Below are positions 20,254-31,247 of a DNA stretch of 64,000 bases, in pieces. Position 1 is the first letter of the stretch; each line of letters starts with the position of its first letter. Below the pieces are notes generated by a model. It was given only the letters and a program-made list of their open reading frames with translations, did not search any database and was not told the DNA's origin. The stretch lies in assembly GCA_021927905.1 (NCBI GenBank), contig BLLK01000020.1, forward strand, positions 1,054,001 through 1,118,000, in the 5' to 3' direction. This stretch comes from Chaetoceros tenuissimus (Eukaryota; Bacillariophyta; Thalassiosirophyceae; Chaetocerotales; Chaetocerotaceae). Made by a program: the position numbers and the translations under genes.

Positions 20254-20848
20254 TTAGAAAGATACCTGAAACCTTCTCTTCTTTGCAGATGTTCTCTTTT
20301 TACTTGGCTGAGGAGGTCTAACTTTTCGTGTTCCCTTCATACGCTTTTTGATTTCTAAATGAGATCCACTTTGCCCACTTGGTTTGTTCGCGTTAATTTC
20401 ATAGGTGATTTTCGATTTGATACTTCTCTTTTTAGGAATTTTCTTTGGATTCTTTCCGAGATTTGAATAATCAGTAAGTTCAACAGCATCAATGTCAGGT
20501 GCCGAATTATCATCATTTACATCTTCTGTCTCCATATTATTGGTTCCAAACTGTGCTGCAATTTTATCAATTGAGTTCATTCCTCCCTTTGCAATACATT
20601 CCTGAAGCTTACTTTGAACAATTGCTGCTTTTTTCTCTGCATCTTCCTACAGTCGATATTAGAAGTTGAGTGAAATTATTAGTATGACATGACATTGATC
20701 AATGGGTACAAATATAGGCGCTGCAAATTTCTCGTTTCTCTAGATTAATGCAATACGCAATACAGGAGTGGTGACGTACCTGACCGATAGTTTCTCTGAA
20801 AGCTGTTCGTGATGCACGTCTACTCTTTGATCTCAATCCCTTAGCCAT
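20254..20848 (-). CDS. LLPH / DUF2423-like small basic nuclear protein
   Basis: Exons are 20848-20780 and 20646-20254, joined over an intron of 133 bases, giving 153 residues. The start MAKGLRSKSRRASRTAF is the signature of the LLPH family (human MAKSLRSKWKRK...), small basic nucleolar proteins linked to ribosome biogenesis. A middle acidic part is followed by a strongly basic tail (KKIPKKRSIKSK, KKRTSAKKRRF), likely nuclear or nucleolar targeting signals. It starts 405 bases from the divergent TEX264-like gene. Family membership rests on the N-terminus and overall character; the intron is my reading. Confidence 0.75.
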
Positions 20849-21253
20849 GATTTCTTCTCAGTATAGGTACTCTTAAATGTAGTTAAAAAGAAGCTGATAT
20901 TCTAATCTGAGTGATATGAAGGGATAATATTTTAGAGCATTACAGCATTCGAGAGTACTACTCTTAACAGCAGCGAGATGGAATTCAATTTTTGAAGAAA
21001 AAATGGTTGGCTCTCGTACCCCTAGTCGGTTTACTATTTTAGCATCTTTGACAGCCTGTTCCTCCACGTTGTCCTCTCATCTGCTGCCGGCACTTCCATT
21101 CCTTGTGAGAACTTTGCTCACTTTTCTCAATCGTAAAGATCTTCCATTGGATTTTCTTTTGAATTCATAAAAGCTGCTGCTGTGCCGTTTCATTTTGCGA
21201 CGAGAATATTCTCATAAAATCTACAAATACAATAAATAACTTGAAACTTAAAA
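20849..21253. other. Divergent promoter region
   Basis: This 405-base stretch lies between the start codons of the LLPH-like gene (minus) and the TEX264-like gene (plus). A minus-strand open frame (21067-20873) has no features of a real gene. Confidence 0.45.
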
Positions 21254-22204
21254 ATGGTTGGTGTATCTTATCATGAGTTGACTGCTGGGCAAAAGCCACG
21301 CCATTCGGCTGGAGAGCGCAAGCAATTTCTTGTCATCTGTACCATTGGTGCTGCTGTCATGTTTAATGCTTTCATTAATGCTGGTCTATTTGAGGAAGTA
21401 GTAATAAAGGATGATGGTATCTACCGAGGTGGCCAATACATTCATAAATTGATTGAGCATAGGTGAGTGATTTCACAAGTCAATATTATGCATGATATAT
21501 TTGACAGTATATTTCTAGAAAAAGTTGCATCATCGGTTTCCTATTCAATTTCTCAATTTCTATGCTTTTCCCCTTCTTCTGTAATCAGAGATTATGCCTC
21601 TACTGGTGGATTCTTTCGCAATATCCGGTCTAACTTAAAATTGGAAGGTGAAGAAGATGACGACAAGTACGACGAAGATTTGTATTCAGTGTACATTGAT
21701 ATGACTAAACCATACCATGATAAGGGTAGATTCTTTACTGGAATCCTTATTGATGACAGTAAAGCAGACATGAAGCAACGGCTTTTGGAGAAAAATGCCA
21801 ACAAAAGTGAGAAAAAACTCGATGACGAGACTGATGAGCAATTTGAGAGAGTCGATTATGAGATTGGTGATTTGCCTAGTGTTCGATCTGCAGTAGCCAG
21901 TTTCCCATGGACTGATGGTTTTGTGTCGGGGATTTTAAATAACTACAAAGTTTTTCCAGCTCTGCACAAGTATGCAAAGGAGAACTTACCAGAAGGCTCA
22001 AAGTTCGTTGTAAGTACCACTTGCAGTAGAAAGAAGCAAATGTGCACGCACTACATCCCTATGATTCAACAGAAGGATTTCCTTCTTGGTCATAAAGATT
22101 CATTGGAATATGAAGGGTACGAAGAAGATCAGACTATGGTAGATCTGGAACTCCTCTGGAGCGATCTCAAACGCATCTTTACTTTCAAGTGGATAAATTA
22201 CTAG
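21254..22204 (+). CDS. TEX264-like membrane protein with GyrI-like domain
   Basis: Exons 21254-21462 and 21589-22204 give 274 residues. One N-terminal membrane helix (QFLVICTIGAAVMFNAFI) is followed by a GyrI-like fold: VYIDMTKPYHDKGRFFTGIL, then DLPSVRSAV, SFPWTDGFVSGIL and VFPALHKYAKE, then HYIPMIQQKDFLLG. The spacing matches human TEX264, an ER protein that acts as an autophagy receptor for ER fragments and helps to clear protein-DNA crosslinks. In human TEX264 the C-terminus carries an LC3-interacting motif. Here the acidic C-terminal segment contains LELLWSDL, whose WSDL core fits a W-x-x-L motif. An acidic stretch after the membrane helix (EGEEDDDKYDED) is also present. Confidence 0.8.
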
Positions 22205-22593
22205 AGTTTTGGAAAGTCGAATTTTGTATGGGGTATATTTTCAGTATTTGTTTGATATCGTAGAATTTTAAGGTAACTACGAAGTAGCTAATAAAGCATA
22301 TAATGTAATTTTTTTTTTTGTGGAAAAATAATCGAATATACGAGTATTAGAATGAACAATTGAATGGAAGTTTGGCAGACTTTTTATAGTAATTAAGGTC
22401 ATGTAAATTTCGTATAAAAGATATATGCAGATGAATTTTTATAATTCAAAGTATTGAAACAATTTATTGATATTCTGGCAATTTGGTGAATGTATGCAAA
22501 ATATGAGTCACCTCATTGGATGTACTGTGGACAGAAAGACGATTAGAAAATTAGTAATTAGGTGAACTTAAACTGAATCAATAATTAAGAAAC
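22205..22593. other. Intergenic stretch between convergent genes
   Basis: The stop codons of the TEX264-like gene (plus) and the bZIP-PAS gene (minus) face each other. A run of ten T lies near 22309-22318. No gene seen. Confidence 0.4.
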
Positions 22594-25405
22594 TTACTTT
22601 GTCAATGGGTATGAAGCGACAAAAGCTATAAATGCTTTTCCATACTTGTCGTAGTAAATATTGGTACTGCAGGCTGGTCTGCCCTGAGCAATTTCATTCG
22701 GTTTGTGATGAGGTTTGCTTTCGCGGACTGTCAATTCAGGATCGGTCCTTTCACCTTCTATAATTGTGAGTTCTTGTTGCTCGACTTCTTCTTGTGTGAA
22801 CTTTGTTAGTTCAGTCCAGCATCTATTGGCACTGACAATGGCATATGGTGCCTTAGATGTAGTGATTACTCGTGGTTCGTCATTGGTAGGTTGCAAAGAC
22901 ATCTCAAGACTATTAGGGATTATCTCTGCCACTGCCTCATTTCCACTCGCACGACCAAGCTGCTGCATAAATCCCATGGCATCGTAAACCATTTCAATAT
23001 TTGTAAGCTTGTTTCGTGCAGAAAAAGAAGCTCTCAGCATACCTGGCATGACGCATTCAGCTAAAGCACCACAAAGCACAGCATCTTGAGTTCGAAAAAT
23101 GTATGGGCACATAAGGACATTGTCTGTTAGGCACATATCATCTTCATTGACATGATAAAATGCTTGGATCTTTTGGGCTGACATATCATCTGAATTCGTA
23201 TCATTGATTGCACCAATAATGTTAACAGCTCGAGAAGAAGAAAGAACAACTGGTGCAGGGATAATTGGTTGTTGCACTGAGACCTTTGCACCTGTTCCAA
23301 ATTCAACATTCATAGATTTTTGCTGCTGGGTAGTAGCAAAAGGAAGAGAATTCGAATTACTGGAATTGGACCTACTTACTGAAGCATTTGGATCAGACTG
23401 CTGAATCTTTGGGGCAGTCTTACCTAGACCAGCAAATGGAGGCAACTTGGTGACAGGAGCAACACTTAGTCTTGGGTTCGAAGGTGCAATAACAGGGCGA
23501 ACATTCACAGGACGGACATTGTGGAATATACCACCGGTTTTTGCAATATTTGCTGGAAGATTAGATGGCATTGATTCTCTATTGAGAATTGACACTGGGG
23601 CAGCACTATCGCTTTCGTTGGTAGCATCCTTGGAATATATTCCTTTATCTGTAGGTTTTGGTGCTTTGACTCCGGCATCTGTGTCTATCTCATTTGCTGG
23701 AGGAGCACTACGCTTTCTTCTATGACTACGTCTAACTCTGTCTTCGTCTTCTGAAGAGGAATCAATGTAGACTTTTCCAACAACAGCATTGTCAGAATCA
23801 TTCCCAGTCAATGAATTGCTGCCTTCACTCTCTCCTGAACTCAGTTTGGGATCAGGTAGCGGTTGGGCATGATAATCATGAAATAGATTTTGAGTTCCAT
23901 TCTGTTGGTCATTAGATTGGCCGCTTCCCCCGCTACTAGAAGAACTGACCTTCTTGCGCTTATTGGAGCCATTTCCATTCTTATCAATCTTTCCAGCTTT
24001 TGCAGGGCCTTTCTTTCTCTTCTTATTTTCTTCTCCACTATCTCCTCCCGAACCATTACCAGTTGAGTAGCCAGAGCTCGATGATAAACTGGAGATAGCA
24101 TGCTGAAGCCTACTATCTTGGCGCACAATGCTATGAGGCATTCTAGTACGGATAGTATCAGTCCTTGTACCCTCGCGATTGAGGAATTCATCTCGCTTGA
24201 TGTGTCTCCATCTAGCACTTCTGTTTCCTACACTTTCGACCATGACGGACATACTTGCAGCATCATTGATCAAATTTTCGACACCCTTAGTTTTGCGTCG
24301 TTCCTATCAAATGAAAGGTGAAATTAGTATATGAAATATCTATAATCGTAAAAAATGAAAAACAGTATGATAGACTCACTCTATCCGACGAATCTTCAAT
24401 CTCTCCTTTGGGAAAGGATCGGAAGGGGGTCACTGGCTGGATGAGTACAAAATCGTCCTCAAGGATAGTCGACCACTTTTTAGGATCAGATTCATAAGTA
24501 CTATGATTCTGTAAAAAATCGTTGATAACTGTCCTTCGTACTCTCTGTACCTCAGCTAAATGCTGTTGCTCTACCCGTCGCTTTCTCACCTCTTCAGATC
24601 TTTCTTGATGTAGACCGTCTACCAGCTCCTTCAGTTTGGATACATATGCCTTTTTCCTTAGCCGTGTAGACTTTGCATGCTCACGATTTCGTTCCCTATT
24701 TTGCTGCTTCTTTTCTTCTGCCGTCAAATTAGATACATCTTGTTGCGAACGATTTGTATTCGATTTGCCCTTGCTATTGCTAGTCTCGTCACTTGAAGGG
24801 TTTTGTCCATGGTATCCTTTGGGAGGAGCTGCAGCAGCGGCGGCAGCGGCGGCTGCCACATGGACTTGTACAGCGGTCGAAGCGTTTGCAGGAACAGGAG
24901 GTATAGGAACTCCACCCAGTGTATTATTGTTTATAAGTGCATTTCCAAATTGATCACAAGATTGGAGTTGCGGTGGTTGAATGTTGGAAGACACATTGCT
25001 GCTTCTATTATACATATTCTGCTGCATTGGATGATGAAAATGAGCAGCAGCAGAAGAAGAAGTTGTCGTTGATGAGTCCCCTTGGTTATCTTCTGTATAG
25101 GACTGAGAAGATGAAGCCATCATACTACCAACAGTATTCAATGATTGCTGATACATCATATGCTGAATGTTCATGTTGTTGTTGACATCAATGGCGACCT
25201 GTTGATTTTGAGGATTAAGCATAGACCGTCTATAATTGTTGTTGCCATTCAACGAATAGTTTTGCACATTAGGAGGCCTCGAGTACTGGTTCGCATTGGA
25301 AAAATGGTTCTGTATCAGATTCATGTCCTGCTGAGAATACGGTCCATTCACATTTTCTTGCTGAGGCGGAGAATCATCTTGATTCATGCCGTTGTTATTT
25401 TGCAT
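22594..25405 (-). CDS. bZIP-PAS transcription factor
   Basis: Exons are 25405-24380 and 24303-22594, with an intron of 76 bases, giving 911 residues. The N-terminal 225 residues are Asn/Gln-rich with a poly-Ala run. At 229-290 there is a bZIP: basic region NREHAKSTR (the N-x3-A-x3-R pattern) followed by a leucine-type heptad helix. A long Ser-rich disordered middle with basic stretches (KKRKKGPAKAGK) follows. The last 85 residues resemble a PAS core: APYAIVSANRCWTELTKFTQEEV, LTIIEGERTDP and NIYYDKYGKAFIAFV. The NCRFLQG motif that binds flavin in LOV domains of aureochromes is absent, so it should not sense blue light that way. bZIP-PAS proteins of this kind are known from diatoms. Confidence 0.85.
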
Positions 25406-26528
25406 GATTGAATTGTATTTTCTTGGTTGATGGAGTAAGCTATAACTGTATGAAATCTCAAAGATTAAACAATACAGTTGGTTCTAGATTATATTTGTTT
25501 GTTCTTGTTGAAAGTATAAGTATATGATCGAAATGTTAGTTGCTACTTTGTGGTTCTTGTTGTTGAGTTGCCAAAAACCACAAAATTTCAAAGACACGAT
25601 CGTCAGCCTCGTCTTTCTGACGTCCATCTGATTTTCTCGGGCACTGATAAGTAAATTTGTCGTAATTGAACTAAATGTTTCAGAAAAGGCCTTTTTAAAG
25701 GAAGTCAAGAAGTGACGTTCAACAGTGCGTCAGTGGTTCAACAGACATACATGATGCGCGAAAAGTCCAATTTCGTTCATAGTTCAAAGATGCTCGTCAT
25801 GTTGCGAATAATACGTAATTTCAATCAATTTGGTACGTTTCTGCCTACGTATTTCTCTAGAACGCACACACAAACTTTCTCTAATTTCTCAATTTCTTGT
25901 TCCCTCTTTTCTTACTTTTTCCCTCTTTTCCGAAATCTCGGGATAGTACCTGATATTGAAATTGTGTACCAGTAGCATTGGTTAGAACTCCCATACTTTT
26001 CCATTTGAAAGATTTATACAATGGGAAATAAGAGTAAAAATAGGTTGATTGATAGATATGAGAATTAAGATGTTACTGCATAAGTACTGCCTGATACCTG
26101 AACCTGTTGGTTGAGTAAGCAAGGGAATAACACACCTGATAATCTGTTCTTTGTGATGTAAATAATAATATGCATACTTTATTTTAATTATAAGTCAATT
26201 ATGTTCAAACATTATTTATTTTGAAAACAACCATGAAGTTACTACACCCTACAACCAAATTTCCCCTATGAACATGTTGCATTCCATAAATAATATCAAA
26301 AAATAAAACGAACTACTACTTACTACTACGTTGTACCATATCTATCTATACGCATAGCTACTTATTGAAAAGAACCCGGAGTCTTAGAAAATTTCCAAGT
26401 CCATCCGTTCCACGACGGAGTACAAAAGACCACACAGTGAAAGGCCTACTCAAACCACTCACCATACTTATTCTTTCTGGTGAAGTTCACTTCCACTTCC
26501 AAACCTAAGTGTCAAAAGATCAGACAAC
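25406..26528. other. Long divergent promoter region
   Basis: This 1.1-kb stretch lies between the bZIP-PAS gene (minus) and the RAD6 gene (plus). A plus-strand open frame (25712-25975) has no recognisable content. Much is AT-rich. I see no RNA gene. Confidence 0.4.
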
Positions 26529-27148
26529 ATGAGTACAAGTGCAAGGCGCCGTCTCCTACGTGATTTCAAAAGGTATGACATTTAGAGGGGGCATCGACAA
26601 TTCCGTTCGCCCCTTCCTTATTAAAAATGAACAAAATGAACATTTTCCCGTGTTCTTTTCATTGCGTCAAAGACAATGCTTTCAACTCATGCTTTTGATG
26701 AATGATTTGACTCACCCTTTAATACCACCATAGACTTCAAAATGATCCACCAAGTGGAGTAACTGGTGCTCCTATGGACACAAATATTATGGTGTGGCAA
26801 GCCGTCATCTTTGGTCCAGACGACACACCATGGGAAGGAGGTACCTTCAAACTAACTCTCGAATTCACTGAGGACTACCCAAACAAAGCTCCTTCAGTAC
26901 GATTCCTTACTAAAATGTTTCACCCAAACATCTATGCAGATGGTCAGATTTGTCTAGATATTTTGCAAAATCAATGGAGTCCGATTTATGATATTTCTGC
27001 AATTCTTACTTCTATTCAGAGTCTTTTGTGTGATCCAAACCCTGCGTCGCCTGCAAACTCTGAAGCGAGTAGATTATTCAATGAAAACAGAAGAGAATAT
27101 AATCGTCGTGTGAGAGAAATTGTTGAACAGAGTTGGGTAGATGAGTAA
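26529..27148 (+). CDS. RAD6: Ubiquitin-conjugating enzyme E2, RAD6 / UBE2A type
   Basis: Exons 26529-26572 and 26734-27148 give 152 residues, exactly the length of human UBE2A. The start [15 protein letters not shown], the block PPSGVTGAP, the HPN triad in [10 protein letters not shown], and the catalytic Cys88 in [14 protein letters not shown] are all present. The end ([15 protein letters not shown]) matches UBE2A/B without the acidic tail of yeast Rad6. It ubiquitinates histone H2B with Bre1-type ligases and PCNA with Rad18. The intron of 161 bases near the start splits an Arg codon and is longer than most in this window. Confidence 0.97.
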
Positions 27149-27557
27149 ACAGCGTGTCGATGTGAACTGACATGGTTTGGCTAAATCGTCATCCATGATC
27201 AAGAAATGTAGAGATTGGCGTAGTTTTGAATGCTCACTAGCAGTCCAAGTCGAATGGAATGAATTTGAATTCAAGAAAATAATTCTCATTCATGTTCCCT
27301 TTATATAGATAAAATAAGAGTAGACATAGTTTGATATGTACATCATGTATAAATATGAATCAAGTATGCATTTAAAACTGACATTGATCAATGGGTTATT
27401 CAAAGTTAAGAATTCATTAGTGTATCTATTATCTATACTCTCTCGTAGTATCTGAGAAAGATATTTCTACAAATAATGGTTGAAGAGATTCTTACATTTT
27501 CTGTCCATTACCATGTAATGATCCATTACCATGTAATGAAAAGTTCAAAAATTGTTA
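27149..27557. other. Intergenic stretch with tandem palindromic repeat
   Basis: It separates the convergent RAD6 and L7Ae-like genes. Near 27505-27540 an 18-base unit, TCCATTACCATGTAATGA, occurs twice in a row. Each copy contains the inverted repeat CATTAC...GTAATG, so transcripts from either side could form a hairpin. Confidence 0.55.
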
Positions 27558-28277
27558 TTACACTTGTGGTGGTGGGATTTTGGACTTTATAAAGTCCACA
27601 AGAGAATCTATCTGCTTTTCCCATTTCTTCTCAGCTCCTGTCGTAATTTCTGGACAAGAGTCTTCTCTGAATAATAATACAGAAGTTTTCTTACAACCTA
27701 ATAGTTTTCCCAATTCAAATGAAGCTTTACCAGGCAACAACACAATGGGGATATCATGTAATTGGCACAGATATGGAATATGTGAGAGTACTGAGGCAGG
27801 ACGCACATCTCTTGCCAAGATACAGAGAGAGACGCCGATTGCATCCTCTTTCTTGGCATTCTCTTTCACCATAACTAAATTGCTACTTAATTCTGCTCGA
27901 CTAATTTTTTCGAAAGTTCTTGTGCAACTATTGGTTCCTACAACTATATGCGCCTTTGCAAACGCAGTCATTTTCTTTTTTTGTTCTTCTTTATTCGAGT
28001 CACCTATTGGGACGATCTTTTGCTTCTTTGATGAACTTGAATTCTTCGGAGAAAGGGTAAAATGAAAGCGATCTATAATTTCCTTCTTAAGACGATCCAA
28101 TATTATATCTTTGTCATTCTGAGAAACTGCAAATGTACGGATCGGACCTATTGGTGTAGCTGTGATCTCTAAAGAATCATTATCTATGAGATTCTCTGGT
28201 ATAACAAGCTTTCTCTTTTTCTTGTTTGTGGAATTGCTAGAATTGGTTATTTTCTTTTTGTCTCGCTTCAAACTCAT
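27558..28277 (-). CDS. L7Ae-family RNA-binding protein, Rpp38/Pop3-like
   Basis: A single exon of 239 residues. It opens with a Lys-rich nuclear signal (MSLKRDKKK, NKKKRKLVIP). Residues about 105-215 are an L7Ae fold: AHIVVGTNSCTRTFEK, then LCILARDVRPASVLSHIPYL and the core DIPIVLLPGKASFELGKLLG. This fold binds kink-turn RNA. The length, basic N-terminus and position of the domain fit the RNase P/MRP subunit Rpp38 (Pop3 in yeast) better than NHP2 or SNU13, which are short. Assignment to the subfamily is inferred. Confidence 0.78.
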   Translation of the reverse strand: MSLKRDKKKITNSSNSTNKKKRKLVIPENLIDNDSLEITATPIGPIRTFAVSQNDKDIILDRLKKEIIDRFHFTLSPKNSSSSKKQKIVPIGDSNKEEQKKKMTAFAKAHIVVGTNSCTRTFEKISRAELSSNLVMVKENAKKEDAIGVSLCILARDVRPASVLSHIPYLCQLHDIPIVLLPGKASFELGKLLGCKKTSVLLFREDSCPEITTGAEKKWEKQIDSLVDFIKSKIPPPQV

Positions 28278-28710
28278 CTTTTCTTTCGTATTTTCTGTGA
28301 AGTCTTTCTTTAATTCATAAACGTTGGGAGTCGATTTCTTTCGTTGGACTAGATAGGTTCATGAAGATGGAGAACATGAACGGTGTATATTTTGAGCATG
28401 CAATTGAAAATCCAATACCTAGTGCATATCAGCATATCAGCATATCAGCATCTAGATAGAAAGTGCGATGGATTTTGGTGGTGGAGGGTGGAGGCGTTGT
28501 CGTGCGTTGTTCTCAAAGGAGTTCGCTAGATAGCCAATTTCAATTTATGGTCAGTGCCGCCTAGCCCAATAAAAATTCAAAATGATTTCGTTTCTTCTGG
28601 TCCGATTTTGTTTCTACTTAATATTAAGTCTAGTTGATTTGTGTTATGTGTTATTTTACCAGTTGGACATTCATTAAAAATTTCTCCTGATATCTTGACT
28701 AAGAAAACGT
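28278..28710. other. Intergenic stretch with short tandem repeat
   Basis: It lies between the start of the L7Ae-like gene and the 3' end of the ATP synthase gene. Around 28424-28451 the unit GCATATCA is repeated three times. Otherwise nothing recognised. Confidence 0.45.
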
Positions 28711-30723
28711 TTATGGGCTGAATCCGTTGGTGAAGTCCTCAGCAATTTCGTGGAGGGAAGCCTCTACAGACTCGGTAAGAGCATATCCATCCTCAACAAT
28801 CTGGGAAAGAATCTTGGAGTGTGCTCCCTTCATGTGTGCAAGGAAAGCCTCCTCGAAAGCTTGTACGTGCTCAACATCGATGCGATCACAGTATCCCTTT
28901 ACTCCAATGAAGAGGGATGCTACAACCTCCTCTGGCTCATATGGCTCGTATTGTCCCTGCTTAAGAAGCTCGTAAAGACGAACTCCACGGTTAAGCTGCT
29001 GCTGAGTAGCTGCATCAAGATCGGATCCGAACTTAGCGAAAGCAGCAACCTCACGGTACTGAGCAAGCTCAAGCTTCATGGTTCCTGCAACTGCCTTGGT
29101 AGCCTTGTACTGAGCAGCAGATCCTACACGGGATACAGAAAGACCTACAGAAATAGCTGGACGCTGTCCCTGGTAGAAAAGTTCAGACTCAAGGAAAATT
29201 TGTCCATCGGTAATGGAAATTACATTGGTAGGAATGTACGCAGATACATCTCCAGCCTGGGTCTCAATAACAGGAAGAGCAGTAAGGGATCCTCCTCCGG
29301 TGTTACGGTGCATCTTAGCAGCACGCTCAAGAAGACGAGAGTGAAGGTAGAAAACATCTCCTGGGTAAGCCTCACGACCTGGAGGACGACGAAGAAGAAG
29401 AGACATTTGACGGTAGGCAACAGCCTGCTTGGAAAGATCATCGTAAAAGATTACAGCGTGCTTTCCGTTGTCACGGAAGTATTCTCCCATAGCTGCTCCG
29501 GTGTAAGGAGCAAGGAACTGAAGAGGAGCGGAATCGGAAGCAGTAGCTGCAACAATGATACAGTTATCCATAGCCTCTTTCTCGTCAAGCTGTCCAACAA
29601 GCTGAGCGATGGTGGATCTCTTCTGTCCAACTCCAACGTAAATACATGCAAGAGGGTCCTTCTTGGTCTTCTGGTTAATAATGGTATCGATAGCGATAGC
29701 GGTCTTTCCGGTCTGACGATCTCCAATGATCAACTCACGCTGTCCACGTCCAATAGGAATCAAAGCATCAACAGCCTTAAGTCCGGTAAGCATCGGCTCG
29801 GAAACGGACTCTCTAGGAATAATTCCTGGAGCCTTAACCTCAGCACGGGAACGAGCACAGTTATCAAGGGATGCTCCTCCATCAATTGGCTGACCAATTC
29901 CATCAACAACACGTCCAAGAAGCTCTGGTCCAACAGGAACATCTACAATAGCTCCGGTACGCTTTACAGTGTCTCCCTCAAGGATATCACGATCATCTCC
30001 GAAGATTACCACTCCCACGTTGTCCTCCTCAAGGTTAAGTGCCATACCACGAAGTCCACATGCGAAAACAACCATCTCTCCAGCCTGTACGTTGGAAAGA
30101 CCGTATACACGAGCAATACCATCTCCTACGGAAATAACGGATCCGGTCTCAGCATACTTAGCGGTGGAGTCCTCAGCTCCTGCAGCAGCAGAGATCTTCT
30201 TCTCAAGGTAAGTTGAGAGCTCAAGAGTCTGGGAAGCCATGCTACGGGTGGTGGTAGCAAGAGCAGCACTGCGTGCAACCTAGACATGAAAAATATTCTG
30301 TTAGTTCTTGTTTCAAAATGGATTTGTTTATGATCTTTTCTCTGTAAAGTTGCAATTTTCAATGAAAATAATTTTCTCCCATCAAACGCATATCCTGTGT
30401 GTACATAAGCTACTGTTTAGCACCTCGTTCTTTCCGCCGATTGCTAAAATACATAGTACTATTCATCTATATATGTTTACTGGAAATGATAGCAATTGCT
30501 ATTTCACCTTCTGATACCAGCATTCATTAGTTCACAGGATCCTCCGATACATCCGCCGAGGACAGATGCACAGACCACTAGCGATGGTTGCACAATGCCT
30601 AATTCATTTTCAACTCCTCCAACAACATCCCTCTCTCTCTCCCTATCCACTAGAACATACCTTGGGTGCAGCAGCAAGAGCTGCCTTCTTAGCAATGTTG
30701 TTTACTGCGTTCCTGAAAGCCAT
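28711..30723 (-). CDS. ATP5F1A: Mitochondrial F1 ATP synthase alpha subunit
   Basis: Exons are 30723-30661 and 30279-28711, giving 543 residues. The first exon encodes the start of a mitochondrial presequence ([21 protein letters not shown]), which continues with [16 protein letters not shown] and is rich in Ala, Arg and Ser. The body is a full alpha subunit: the N-terminal barrel ([16 protein letters not shown]), the P-loop [26 protein letters not shown], and the conserved [17 protein letters not shown] with the catalytic-site Arg. It works in the inner mitochondrial membrane. Codon use is strongly biased, as expected for high expression, and leaves long open frames on the opposite strand. 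The intron (381 bases) is the longest seen in a host gene here. Confidence 0.97.
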
Positions 30724-31247
30724 GATAGCTAATTGATATGATCAGTGTGTAGTTGATGTTGCTGTTGCTTGGAGGGTTAGCTAGAAGATGCACACACACA
30801 AAAGCGAAAAAGGATGCAAACGAAGCTTTAAATCCCTTCCAGATGGGGATTATATCGCCAGCACGGATGGCCCCTGTGAAGATGGAATTGGAAAGCATAA
30901 AGAAAAGGAAGGAGAGAAAAGAGATACCATGTACTCGATTAGAGTATCCTTGCCGCAATTTTGAACTAAATGACATCCGTTGACATCGCTGATTTTTAGA
31001 AAAAATTCATTTCGGTAAATAATGAAACGGATGCAAAATATGAATTTTATCAAATATAATGTAATGTAGTGATACTTCAAGGAGTAAAGAAATTAAAGAT
31101 TTCGAAGTACGTATTTTAGAGGATGGGAACTAAGGTATGTCACTTCTTCCAATCCATGTAGTTACATCATCAAGAAAATACAAAAAAATATACTCCAGAT
31201 AAAAACTATTTCAACATTTATTAATTATAGATTTTGTTAGACATGGA
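30724..31247. other. Promoter region of the ATP synthase gene
   Basis: It lies between the ATP synthase start and the 3' end of the unknown gene to the right; both genes are on the minus strand. No other gene seen. Confidence 0.4.

Noticed and set aside
24636-25411. Plus-strand open frames over the bZIP gene
   Set aside because: They mirror Gln, Asn and Ala repeats of the minus-strand gene and have no independent support.
28750-30216. A 488-codon open frame antisense to ATP synthase alpha
   Set aside because: The strong codon bias of the real gene leaves the opposite strand free of stops; the product is Ser/Asn/Leu-rich with no domain.
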